Position numbers and translations under genes: made by a program
The notes under the pieces: model-generated
The model's database searches: none
Told to the model about the DNA's origin: nothing
The model's input: only the letters and a program-made list of their open reading frames with translations
Assembly: GCA_947258835.1 (NCBI GenBank)
Contig: CAMYJY010000018.1
Span: 1 to 39,754, forward strand
From: an uncultured Pirellulales bacterium
GTDB taxonomy: Bacteria > Planctomycetota > Planctomycetia > Pirellulales > Lacipirellulaceae
Length of the DNA stretch: 39,754 nucleotides
Direction: 5' to 3'
In this document: piece after piece, positions 32,918-39,754 of the stretch
How positions within the stretch are numbered: the first letter of the stretch is position 1
Layout: each line of letters starts with the position of its first letter

Positions 32918-33181
32918 TTCGCGCGCAGGTGGAAATCCAGTCACCTCCGCGAGTCGTAGGCTGGGCGCAGCCCCACCTTGATCACTTGCTGAGAATTTTG
33001 AACCACGACGAAACAACGGAAACAACGTCCACTACGAATCAACCAACGAAAAGAATCAACCAACGAAAAATAAGTTTCTGTTCGTCGTCGCGTTGTTTCG
33101 CTGTGGTTCCTTGTCATTTCCCCTTCGCGGGGCCCCTTCGCGGGAATGACGAGGAGATCCGCTGGTTCTCAAGACACTGCT
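32918..33181. other. Intergenic region with repeat D and REP-like sequence
   Basis: It includes a GGCTGGGCGCAGCCCCACC hairpin (about 32960-32980) like that at 12011-12030, repeat D (32987-33030) and a REP-like fragment ending CCTTCGCGGGAATGACGAGG (33131-33155). A rho-independent terminator with a T tract is not apparent. Confidence 0.6.
32987..33030 (+). repeat. Repeat D, copy 2
   Basis: CTGAGAATTTTGAACCACGA followed by CGAAACAACGGAAACAACGT matches the inverted copy at 4236-4280 over about 42 bases. Confidence 0.8.
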
Positions 33182-33757
33182 ATGGAAAGTCACGGATTTG
33201 ACTTTACCTCCGCGATGCGACGGCTCTGTGCCGACATGACGCGTCGCTTGCCCGAGCTGGGGCATATTCAGCTCGACCGCGTGGCGCTCAATCTATGTCG
33301 AGCGCGCAAGCGGGTGCCCCACGGGATCTATGCAGCGCTGACACCCTTGCGTTTTCAGGATGGGGCTCGCCAAGCGAAGCAGCGCGGTCGGCGATACCGT
33401 GTGGATCCTGTTCACGACTCCGCGGGCCAAGAGTATCTTTATTTGCTTAGCTTTTATCTACCACGGTTTATGGATACGACCTGGGAGGAGAAGCTCTCTA
33501 CGATTTTGCATGAGCTGTGGCATATCAGCCCCGATTTTAACGGCGATCTGCGGCGGCACGCGGGACGCTGCTACGCCCACGGGTCCTCGCAGCGGAGTTA
33601 CAACGCCCACATGGATCGTCTGGCGCAGAAGTGGCTCGCACACAGCCCCCCCGAGCATCTCTACGACTTTTTGCTGTGTGGTTTTGATCAGCTCGTGGCT
33701 GAGCACGGACCGATCACCGGCACCCATTGGCCAGCCCCCAAACTGGTCCCACTCTAG
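33182..33757 (+). CDS. Putative zinc metallopeptidase-like protein (HELWH)
   Basis: A 191-residue protein with a zincin-type motif: TILHELWHISPDFNGDLRRHAGRCYAHG, the putative zinc ligands being H110 and H114 with E111 as the catalytic Glu, and H126 or H133 as possible third ligands. The context (beta-strands LDRVALNLCRAR and YLLSFYLPRFM before the helix) resembles the family of putative phage-type metallopeptidases and SprT-like domains. The substrate is unknown. ATG 33182 (MESHGFDFT) is chosen because the earlier ATG 33146 lies inside REP-like repeat sequence; no good ribosome site is seen for either. A half-REP array begins two bases after the stop. Confidence 0.72.
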   Translation: MESHGFDFTSAMRRLCADMTRRLPELGHIQLDRVALNLCRARKRVPHGIYAALTPLRFQDGARQAKQRGRRYRVDPVHDSAGQEYLYLLSFYLPRFMDTTWEEKLSTILHELWHISPDFNGDLRRHAGRCYAHGSSQRSYNAHMDRLAQKWLAHSPPEHLYDFLLCGFDQLVAEHGPITGTHWPAPKLVPL

Positions 33758-33758
33758 T

Positions 33759-33871
33759 CGTCATTCCCACCGCCCCCCTATCGTCTTCCCGCCGCCCCCT
33801 CTCGTCTTCCCGCGGCTCCCTCTCGTCATTCCCGCGGCCCCCTCTCGTCATTCCCGCGCAGGCGGGAATCC
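33759..33871 (+). repeat. Tandem array of REP half-sites ending in a full REP (family B)
   Basis: Four units of 21-23 bp (CGTCTTCCCGCCGCCCCCTCT and variants) precede one intact palindrome CGTCATTCCCGCGCAGGCGG-GAATCC (33846-33871). It starts two bases after the stop of the metallopeptidase-like gene. Confidence 0.9.
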
Positions 33872-34082
33872 ATAGCCCACAGCAAGTTGTTCACCAAAGT
33901 CTACGTAGGGCAAATAGGTGGGGCTGTGCCCCTTCCGGTTCTCGCTCGCCGCGCTGGCGGACCAGGAGCCAGCATGCTAGCAAGTTGATGCTGGCAGCGC
34001 GCGCCAGGCACCTGGATTGACAGCTGAGACGCTGGCAACTACCGTTCCCCTTCATTTTGCGTTGTGCTCAGGGAGCGGTGGC
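33872..34082. other. Intergenic region upstream of the lipoprotein gene
   Basis: Contains a GGTGGGGCTGTGCCCCTTCC stem-loop (about 33920-33940), related to those at 12011 and 32960. I see no gene and no clear promoter. Confidence 0.45.
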
Positions 34083-34937
34083 TTGCGAGGTATTTGGAAT
34101 CTACTGGCGGCAGTCCCCATGCTCTGCGGTTGTAGCTCGCTGATCATGGTTCCCGATGTGGCCGAGCCGCAATCATTCTTACGGCCCGTGGAAACGGGGC
34201 CCGACAGTGTTGCTCTAGAGATCTTTCAGGTCCGTTTTCCTGCCAACGATGCTGAGTTTATCGCGGAGTTGTGGGGAGCGGTGGATGAAATGCGACTGGA
34301 TGTTGCCTTGCGTCATGAGCTGTTGCGCAACGGATTTCGCGCCGGTGTGTTGGGGGCCGCAGTGCCTGACGGGCTGGCCCAGCGGCTGAACTTACAAAGC
34401 GAGGCCGCTCCGGTGGAGCCCGAACGCGTGATCACTGGCACCAACGCCGATCCCCAAGTCACACGGCGGGTGGTGCAGCTTAACCGACACGACACGGCCA
34501 AGATTCAAGCCGCCAAACTGCGTCCGAGCCTGCATGTTTTCCTGAGTGATGCTACCGGCGTCCATGGCCGCAGTTACCAGCAGGCTGAAGCCGCTTACAA
34601 TTTCCGGGCCGCGGCCGTGACTGGACAACAGGTCCAACTGGAATTGGCTCCGGAGCTGCAGCATGGCGAAATGCGCAACCGCTATGCCGGCGGCGATCAA
34701 GGGATATTTCTCATGACTCAGTCCCGTGAGCGAGAAAGCTTTGATCGTCTGGCGATGCGGACCCAGTTGGCAGCTGGTGAGATTTTTGTCGTTGGCTGTC
34801 TGCCCGATGTTTCGGGCAGCTTGGGCTACGCCTTCCACACGGAAGATTTCCGTGGTCCAAGCGAGTTGAAGCTGGTCCTGGTGCGCCTGCTGCAAGTCCC
34901 GCACAGCGAGATCTTAGCTCAGGTGGGGGGCGAGTAG
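34083..34937 (+). CDS. Putative lipoprotein of unknown function
   Basis: I do not recognise a named domain. TTG 34083 with GGGAG about 7 nt upstream gives a short lipoprotein signal MRGIWNLLAAVPMLCGC (lipobox LCGC, Cys 17) and 284 residues; an in-frame TTG at 34017 is a longer alternative. The mature part has mixed alpha/beta character (ALEIFQVRFPANDAEFIAELWGAVDEMRLDVALRHELLRNGFRAGVLG), then a beta-rich second half with repeated hydrophobic strands (GQQVQLELAPELQHGEM, GEIFVVGCLPDVSGSLGYAF). The N-terminal half looks like a small globular domain common in uncharacterised planctomycete lipoproteins, though that is from memory. It stands between two half-REP arrays. Confidence 0.65.
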   Translation: MRGIWNLLAAVPMLCGCSSLIMVPDVAEPQSFLRPVETGPDSVALEIFQVRFPANDAEFIAELWGAVDEMRLDVALRHELLRNGFRAGVLGAAVPDGLAQRLNLQSEAAPVEPERVITGTNADPQVTRRVVQLNRHDTAKIQAAKLRPSLHVFLSDATGVHGRSYQQAEAAYNFRAAAVTGQQVQLELAPELQHGEMRNRYAGGDQGIFLMTQSRERESFDRLAMRTQLAAGEIFVVGCLPDVSGSLGYAFHTEDFRGPSELKLVLVRLLQVPHSEILAQVGGE

Positions 34938-34962
34938 GACCCGCGCGCGTAGGAGCATCTTC

Positions 34963-35118
34963 CGTCATTGCCGCGTACCTCAGCGTCATTCCCGCCTCTC
35001 ACAGCATCATTCCCGCCTCTCTCAACGTCATTCCCGCGCCTCTCACAGCATCATTCCCGCGCCTCTCACAGCATCATTCCCGCCTATCTCAACGTCATTC
35101 CCGCGGAGGCGGGAATCT
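34963..35118 (+). repeat. Second tandem array of REP half-sites ending in a full REP
   Basis: Six units of 21-23 bp, such as CGTCATTCCCGCCTCTCACAG and CATCATTCCCGCGCCTCTCAC, precede one intact palindrome CGTCATTCCCGCGGAGGCGG-GAATCT (35093-35118). The layout matches the 33759-33871 array, again just after a gene's stop. Confidence 0.9.
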
Positions 35119-35208
35119 AGCATCCACCCAATGTTTCCCTCTGTCGAAAGTGTGTCAAATTCGCACACCGCGTGATATTTCCCGAGCGCTCCAGTATGTT
35201 CAGCCGTC

Positions 35209-35310
35209 TCAGCCGCGAGGGGGTGGCAGGGCCTGCCCCCGGCTTGAACGGGGGGGCGTCCACCCACGCGAGCCATCGTCCGGAAGGCAGGTGCCCCGGC
35301 CATCGTTTGC
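35209..35310 (-). repeat. Family A repeat, copy 7
   Basis: The reverse complement contains a divergent TTCCGGACGATGGCTCGCGT block and the hairpin CCCCCCCGTTCAAGCCGGGGG. It is more divergent than copies 2-6. Confidence 0.65.
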
Positions 35311-35363
35311 TTCCGGTGATCGATTTCTTGCTTTAACAATTGTCCAGTCGCCCGCCATGCCCC

Positions 35364-35393
35364 CTGCCGAGAGTTGCCGCTACGTGCTATAAT
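35364..35393 (+). promoter_or_regulatory. Putative promoter of the aldolase gene
   Basis: A perfect TATAAT lies at 35388-35393. The best -35 at 18 bp spacing is CTGCCG (35364-35369), only a partial match. The ATG is about 135 bp downstream. Confidence 0.45.
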
Positions 35394-35528
35394 TCAAGCC
35401 CCACATACAAAATTTCCTACCATCTTCGTGGGTCCGCGGACCTTGCTACCATCTGGCCGAGACAGGCCGTTTCTGCAGACACAGAAGTCGCTGTGAGCGA
35501 GAAATTGTAACTCCAGGAGAATGACAAG

Positions 35529-36572
35529 ATGCCCTTAGTACCGATGCGAATTTTATTGGACCATGCCGCCGAAAACGATTACGGCCTGGCCGCTTTTAAC
35601 GTGAACAATATGGAGCAGATCCAGGCCATTATGGAGGCTGCGGAAGAGACGGAGTCTCCCGTGATCGTCCAGGCCAGTCGGGGTGCTCGCTCCTATTCCC
35701 AGGACAACTATTTGCGACACTTGATGTTGGCGGCGTCGGAGCTCTATCCGCAGATTCCGATTGTGATGCACCAAGACCACGGCAACAGTCCCGAGACGTG
35801 CCAGAGTGCGATCGACTATGGTTTTACCAGCGTGATGATGGACGGTTCCCTGGAAGAGGACGGCAAGACGCCCGCGAGTTTCGAATACAACGTTGATGTG
35901 ACCAAGCAGGTTACCGAGAAAGCCCATGCCCAAGGCGTTTCCGTGGAGGGTGAGCTGGGCTGCTTGGGGTCGCTGGAGTCGGGCGAAGGCGAGCAGGAAG
36001 ACGGCCACGGCGCGGTAGGCAAGTTGTCGCGTGACCAATTGCTGACCGATCCCGAGGAAGCCGAGCGGTTTGTGGCCGAGACGGGTGTGGATGCCTTGGC
36101 CGTGGCGATTGGCACCAGCCATGGGGCCTACAAATTCACCAGCCAGCCCACCGGCGATGTACTGGCCATGGATCGCATCGAAGAAATCCATCGTCGGCTG
36201 CCCAATTGTCACTTGGTGATGCACGGCAGCAGCAGTGTGCCGCAGGACCTGCAGGACATCATCAATCAGTACGGCGGTAAGCTGAAGCAGACCTGGGGTG
36301 TGCCGGTGGAAGAGATTCAGCGGGGCATTAAGAGTGGCGTGCGGAAGATCAATGTCGACACGGACAACCGCCTGGCCATCACCGGCGCGATCCGCAAGGT
36401 CTTTGCGGAGACGCCGGAGAAATTTGACCCCCGCGACTACCTGAAGCCAGCCCGGGCCAAGATGAAGGAAGTCTGCGTGGCCCGCATGGTGGCCTTTGGT
36501 CAGGCCGGTCAGGCGTCGAAGGTCCAGTGCCAGTCGATCGATAAGTTCGCCAGCTTCTACGCTGCCGTCTAG
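35529..36572 (+). CDS. fba: Fructose-bisphosphate aldolase, class II (Calvin-cycle-like subtype)
   Basis: Zinc enzyme that cleaves or condenses fructose-1,6-bisphosphate in glycolysis and gluconeogenesis. The 347-residue sequence closely follows the CbbA-type class II subtype: [50 protein letters not shown] with catalytic D83 and zinc-binding H84, [25 protein letters not shown] (H198), [13 protein letters not shown] (H232), and [22 protein letters not shown] lies upstream of ATG 35529. The gene is preceded by a perfect TATAAT and followed by an intrinsic terminator, so it is likely monocistronic. A 422-codon antisense open frame over the gene is a shadow. Confidence 0.96.
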   Translation: MPLVPMRILLDHAAENDYGLAAFNVNNMEQIQAIMEAAEETESPVIVQASRGARSYSQDNYLRHLMLAASELYPQIPIVMHQDHGNSPETCQSAIDYGFTSVMMDGSLEEDGKTPASFEYNVDVTKQVTEKAHAQGVSVEGELGCLGSLESGEGEQEDGHGAVGKLSRDQLLTDPEEAERFVAETGVDALAVAIGTSHGAYKFTSQPTGDVLAMDRIEEIHRRLPNCHLVMHGSSSVPQDLQDIINQYGGKLKQTWGVPVEEIQRGIKSGVRKINVDTDNRLAITGAIRKVFAETPEKFDPRDYLKPARAKMKEVCVARMVAFGQAGQASKVQCQSIDKFASFYAAV

Positions 36573-36598
36573 CAAGTTTTTCCAGAAAAATTTCCGAT

Positions 36599-36643
36599 GC
36601 AGCCCGGTCCCGGCGAGCCCAGGACCGGGCTGCTGTTGTTTTA
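36599..36643 (+). terminator. Rho-independent terminator after fba
   Basis: A perfect 12-bp stem, GCAGCCCGGTCC (36599-36610) with GGACCGGGCTGC (36622-36633), an 11-nt loop, then TGTTGTTTTAG. It begins 26 bp after the fba stop. Confidence 0.88.
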
Positions 36644-37093
36644 GTCCTAACTGCAGTGCGCAGCTGGGTTTAGCACCAGCCGTCGGGCGGGACGGCAAGA
36701 GCCAGTCCCTGAGATGACGCACCCCCTGACGCGGGAAAATAAAGTATCTAGAACATGTTTTTTCATATTTTTTGTTGTGTATTTGTTCTGAAATTGCTAG
36801 CATGCGGAGCACGAGCGCCAACTAAACGACTTGGTTTTGGGGAACCAGGGTCGTCGCGGGACGACCCGTGCTTTTCTCCAGACTTTCTCGTTCAGGGCAC
36901 TCCTCACGGAGGAGTGTATTCTACCACTCTTCTGGGAGTCTGACGTTGTAGGATGCGCGAGGGCAGCGCGCATGTTTGGCCAACGCCTGGTGGGAAGGTA
37001 CCGCAGGTCGGCACGTTTTCTTACCTGGTTACGGCCTTACCATTTGGGCCGCAGCGCTGTTGCGGTCGGGTATTTACCTTTGGAGCCGCAACC
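36644..37093 (+). other. Intergenic region upstream of the beta-helix gene
   Basis: The 36737-36800 part is strongly A+T-rich compared with its surroundings and probably holds the promoter of the secreted protein gene, though no clear -35/-10 pair could be fixed. No gene is supported; an open frame extending back from the next gene to 36953 has no ribosome site. Confidence 0.45.
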
Positions 37094-38896
37094 ATGCGCA
37101 GCTACCCTTCTTGTTGGAATAAAACGCTCGCCCAACTTGGCTTTCGCCGCAAACGCAGAAAGTCTCATCCAAAAGAGAGCCCACGCTTCCACAGACGCCA
37201 TAGGCTGGAGTGCTTGGAGTCCCGGCAGATGCTCGCTGCGGACACGCTGTGGGTGGATACCTTGACCGACAACCCGGACTTGGGGCTCACTCTCCGTGAG
37301 GCACTGGTGGCAGCCAATGATGGCGACCTCCACGGCGAAGTCGATCAGATTCGGTTTATGGAAAACCTCTCTGGTGGTACTCTGGAACTGACTGGAGGCC
37401 AGCTCTCGATAGACAGTGACGTCGAGATTATTGGTTTGGGCCAGGATGCATTGACGATTGATGCTCAAGGCAACAGTCGCGTGTTTTATGTTCCTGCCGA
37501 TACGGAAGCATCCATTCAAGACCTGACCATCACGGGTGGCTCCAGCAGCTATGGCGGCGGCATCTACAATCGGGGCGATCTGACGCTGGATTCCGTGACC
37601 GTCTATGACAACACAGCTACAAGGTATGGCGGAGGAATTTACTTCTACGGGGACGACCTCGTGGTCAAGCGTTCTTCGATCTTAAACAACGAAGCGGGAT
37701 ATACCGCAGGTGGTATTTACGCCCGCTATGCTGATTCCGTGAGGATCGACTCCAGCACCGTTGCTGGCAATCAAGCACGGTACGATGGTGGGTTGAATCT
37801 AACACACGTCGTGGATATCGACATCAGCAATAGTACCATCTCCGGCAACATTGGCACGCAATATAGAGGTGGGATTTACTATTATGCCACGCCATATCGT
37901 GCGGGCTCCCATGTTTTTCGCAATCTGACGATCACGGACAACAACAGCAACTCCCAACCTGGTGCCGGTATCTTTCTGGCAACCAACAGCCAAACATTGG
38001 AGCTGTACAACTCCATTGTGGCGGACAATGTCGGCACCACGGATGGCGGATCGGCCACGGATATCCGTGGGGCTTTCCATCCCGATAGTTCGCACAACCT
38101 GATTGGCGTTAGCAGCGCGGGCACGGGCATTGTCCATGATACAAATGACAACCAAGTGGGCACCAGCTCGAATCCACTCGATCCCGGCCTACTGGCCCTG
38201 GGGGAATACGGCGGTCCCACGCAGACCCACGCGCTGCAGCCAAATAGCTTGGCGGTCAACACAGGTTCGTCAACAGAAATGCTCGATCAACGTGGTTTCC
38301 CACGCAACGTCGGCGGATTCGACATCGGCGCGGTTGAGCTGTGGGAGGGTGAGCCGCCGGCGGAGCCGCCGGTCGATTTGATTGTCTCCAGTATTGTGGA
38401 CACCTTCGACGGCAATTATGCCCACGGTGAGCTAACCCTCCGCGAGGCGGTCGCTATCGCCAACTTCCGCTCTGGCAGCGACACGATTACCTTTGACGCG
38501 AGTGTGTTCACTGGCGGTAGTGCCAGCCGGATTCGCCTAACCCAAGGGGAAGTTAGGATCACCGAGACGCTCACGATCGATGCCTCTACGGGGACGGGAG
38601 TCGTCATCAGCGGCGACGCGGACGATGACGACATCTTGGTAGCTGGCACGCTGATCACCGACGTCACGGCGAGCTTGGACGCCAACGTGCTGAGCGACAA
38701 CACCCGCGTGTTCAACTTTTCGTCTCCCGCCGGCGATCTGACGCTGGAGAACCTGACCATCACCGGTGGACGCACCACCGACTTCTCCGAGGATGGCGGC
38801 GGCATCCGCTTTGGATCAAACGACCCGACTTCTCCGAGGATGGCGGCGGCATCCGCTTTGGATCAAACGACGCACTCACCGTTACCGATAGCCTGA
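37094..38896 (+). CDS. Giant secreted beta-helix protein, N-terminal part (frame broken by 47-bp duplication)
   Basis: ATG 37094 with GGAG 8 nt upstream opens a long exported protein. Residues 38-50 (RLECLESRQMLAA) form the LExR planctomycete N-terminal motif after a basic stretch. Then come two CSLREA-like segments that introduce parallel beta-helix repeats: TLTDNPDLGLTLREALVAANDGD at about residue 56, and VSSIVDTFDGNYAHGELTLREAVAIANF. Between them are about 25-residue helix turns (YGGGIYNRGDLTLDSVTVYDNTA, GGGIYFYGDDLVVKRSSILNNEA). This frame ends at 38896, but only because an exact 47-bp tandem duplication (38778-38871) shifts it; the last 25 or so codons are a shifted reading of the second copy and beyond. 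Removing one copy would join it to the next feature. A cell-surface or adhesin-like role is a guess. Confidence 0.8.
   Translation: MRSYPSCWNKTLAQLGFRRKRRKSHPKESPRFHRRHRLECLESRQMLAADTLWVDTLTDNPDLGLTLREALVAANDGDLHGEVDQIRFMENLSGGTLELTGGQLSIDSDVEIIGLGQDALTIDAQGNSRVFYVPADTEASIQDLTITGGSSSYGGGIYNRGDLTLDSVTVYDNTATRYGGGIYFYGDDLVVKRSSILNNEAGYTAGGIYARYADSVRIDSSTVAGNQARYDGGLNLTHVVDIDISNSTISGNIGTQYRGGIYYYATPYRAGSHVFRNLTITDNNSNSQPGAGIFLATNSQTLELYNSIVADNVGTTDGGSATDIRGAFHPDSSHNLIGVSSAGTGIVHDTNDNQVGTSSNPLDPGLLALGEYGGPTQTHALQPNSLAVNTGSSTEMLDQRGFPRNVGGFDIGAVELWEGEPPAEPPVDLIVSSIVDTFDGNYAHGELTLREAVAIANFRSGSDTITFDASVFTGGSASRIRLTQGEVRITETLTIDASTGTGVVISGDADDDDILVAGTLITDVTASLDANVLSDNTRVFNFSSPAGDLTLENLTITGGRTTDFSEDGGGIRFGSNDPTSPRMAAASALDQTTHSPLPIA
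38778..38871 (+). repeat. Exact 47-bp tandem duplication inside the beta-helix gene
   Basis: Bases 38778-38824 and 38825-38871 are identical and contiguous (each begins CCGACTTCTCCGAGGATGGC). 47 is not a multiple of three, so the duplication shifts the reading frame. Confidence 0.97.
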
Positions 38897-39754
38897 TCAG
38901 CGGCAATAGCACCGTCGATTATTTGGACTCGGACTACGGCTATCAGGCGCACGGCGGCGGCATCGCCACGGATTCCGGTGCGGTAACACTCATTGGCAGC
39001 ACGGTCAGCGGCAACCACACCACGGGTTTTGGGGCCCATGGCGGCGGCATCTACAATGATTCTGGTTTGGTGACACTCATCGATAGCACAGTCAGCGACA
39101 ACAGCATCACGGGGGAGGATGCCTATGGCGGTGGGTTGTACACCTATTCCGGCACAATCGTCCTGACGGGCAGTACAATTAGCGGCAACAGCACGAGCGG
39201 CAGCAGTGAGGCCGATGGCGGCGGCATCTTTAATGATTCGGGGATAACGCGTCTCACCAGCAGCACGATCAGCGACAACCACAGCAGTGGGGATGGCGGC
39301 GGCATTGGCACGCGTTATGGTTCGGTAACGCTGACCAGCAGCACGATCAGCGGCAACAGTACCACGGGTGCAGGTCATGGCGGCGGTATTTACACCGCTA
39401 CGGGTAAGCAAAGTTACTCGACTTCCGGTCGAGTAAGTCTCACCAACAGCACGGTCAGCGGCAACAGCAGCGGCGGCCATGGCGGCGGCATCGCTTCGGG
39501 TGGCGACCCCACTTGGCGTGAATCTATTTCCAATAGCCACGTAGTAAAGCTGAATAACAGCACGGTCAGCGACAACGAGGCGGCGGGCACTGGGGGCGGG
39601 GTCTATGTCTTTGACCACACGAGCAACCCACGCATCACGCTGGAGAACTCGATCGTCGCGGGCAATCGAGACCACAAAGCTCCCGAAAATAGTGGCACCC
39701 CCAGCGATTTGGTCCCCGACCCCGACAGCACGCTGAACCTGGGCTCCATCGTGA
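38827..39754 (+). pseudogene. Beta-helix protein, continuation in shifted frame, open to the window end
   Basis: Starting from the second copy of the 47-bp duplication this frame is open for the rest of the window. It encodes at least eight further beta-helix turns of the type GGGIYNDSGLVTLIDSTVSDN, GGGIFNDSGITRLTSSTISDN and GGGIYTATGKQ...VSLTNSTVSGN. It has no plausible start of its own and is clearly the rest of the preceding gene. Either the coding sequence is disrupted here, or the duplication is a switchable or artefactual state. The gene continues beyond the window. Confidence 0.85.

Larger units (their letters stand above)
34938..35528. other. Repeat-rich region upstream of the aldolase gene
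   Basis: No gene is supported in this 591-bp stretch. It holds the second half-REP array (34963-35118), a family A repeat in reverse orientation (35209-35310) and the putative aldolase promoter (-10 at 35388). Confidence 0.6.

Noticed and set aside
34963-35118. CRISPR-like regular array after the lipoprotein gene
   Set aside because: Units of 21-23 bp are contiguous variants of a REP half-site, without spacers.
5690-35310. Complete insertion sequence or transposon
   Set aside because: Family A copies are under about 150 bp and no transposase or integrase gene is present; they can only be non-autonomous elements.
35553-36821. 422-codon antisense open frame over fba
   Set aside because: It mirrors the strongly biased codons of the aldolase gene, has no ribosome site and no recognisable protein features.

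Overview
The window looks like a chromosome segment of a planctomycete, probably of the Pirellulales. Three things point there: LExR-x-L-A type N-terminal motifs on secreted proteins (positions 2398 and 37094 onwards), an ECF-sigma/TPR protein of the kind found beside planctomycete Ser/Thr kinases, and a loosely packed ribosomal-protein cluster with unusually long spacers. This placement is inferred from family resemblance; no 16S gene is present.

Layout. 1-1046: a CorA-type divalent-cation transporter. 1229-3783 (minus): a protein joining ECF-sigma region 2 to kinase-type TPRs, followed 2 bp later by a secreted LExR protein. 4313-13792: efflux genes, namely a TolC-family gene (minus), an RND permease plus lipoprotein adaptor operon (minus), and a NodT-type outer-membrane lipoprotein (plus). 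Within this block lie a small cysteine-rich secreted protein and a nucleotidyltransferase-fold protein. 13821-14588 (minus): exodeoxyribonuclease III.

14930-32917 (plus) is the S10-spc-alpha supercluster: rpsJ, rplC, rplD, rplW, rplB, rpsS, rplV, rpsC, rplP, rpmC, rpsQ, rplN, rplX, rplE, rpsN, rpsH, rplF, rplR, rpsE, rplO, secY, adk, map, rpmJ, rpsM, rpsK, rpsD, rpoA, rplQ. rpmD and infA are absent from their usual places. The order is classical, but many spacers are 70-380 bp and filled with repeats. Good sigma70-like promoters precede rpsJ and rpmJ.

33182-36572: a zincin-like HELWH protein, an unrecognised lipoprotein and a class II fructose-bisphosphate aldolase followed by a clear intrinsic terminator. 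37094 to the window end: a giant secreted beta-helix protein with CSLREA-like segments, whose frame is broken by an exact 47-bp tandem duplication.

The most distinctive feature is the set of short dispersed repeats. Family A is about 80-150 bp, with hairpins, and has seven copies. Family B is a REP-like palindrome, twice preceded by tandem arrays of half-sites. Family C has three copies, two of which supply a gene's last codons and stop. Family D is a two-copy element. There are also 15-bp, 18-bp, 27-bp and roughly 82-bp local tandem repeats. Many sit between, and some inside, essential ribosomal genes. I found no tRNA, rRNA, CRISPR array, transposase or complete insertion sequence. No convincing new multi-gene system is visible; the repeats, the sigma/TPR fusion and the frameshifting duplication are the best leads.
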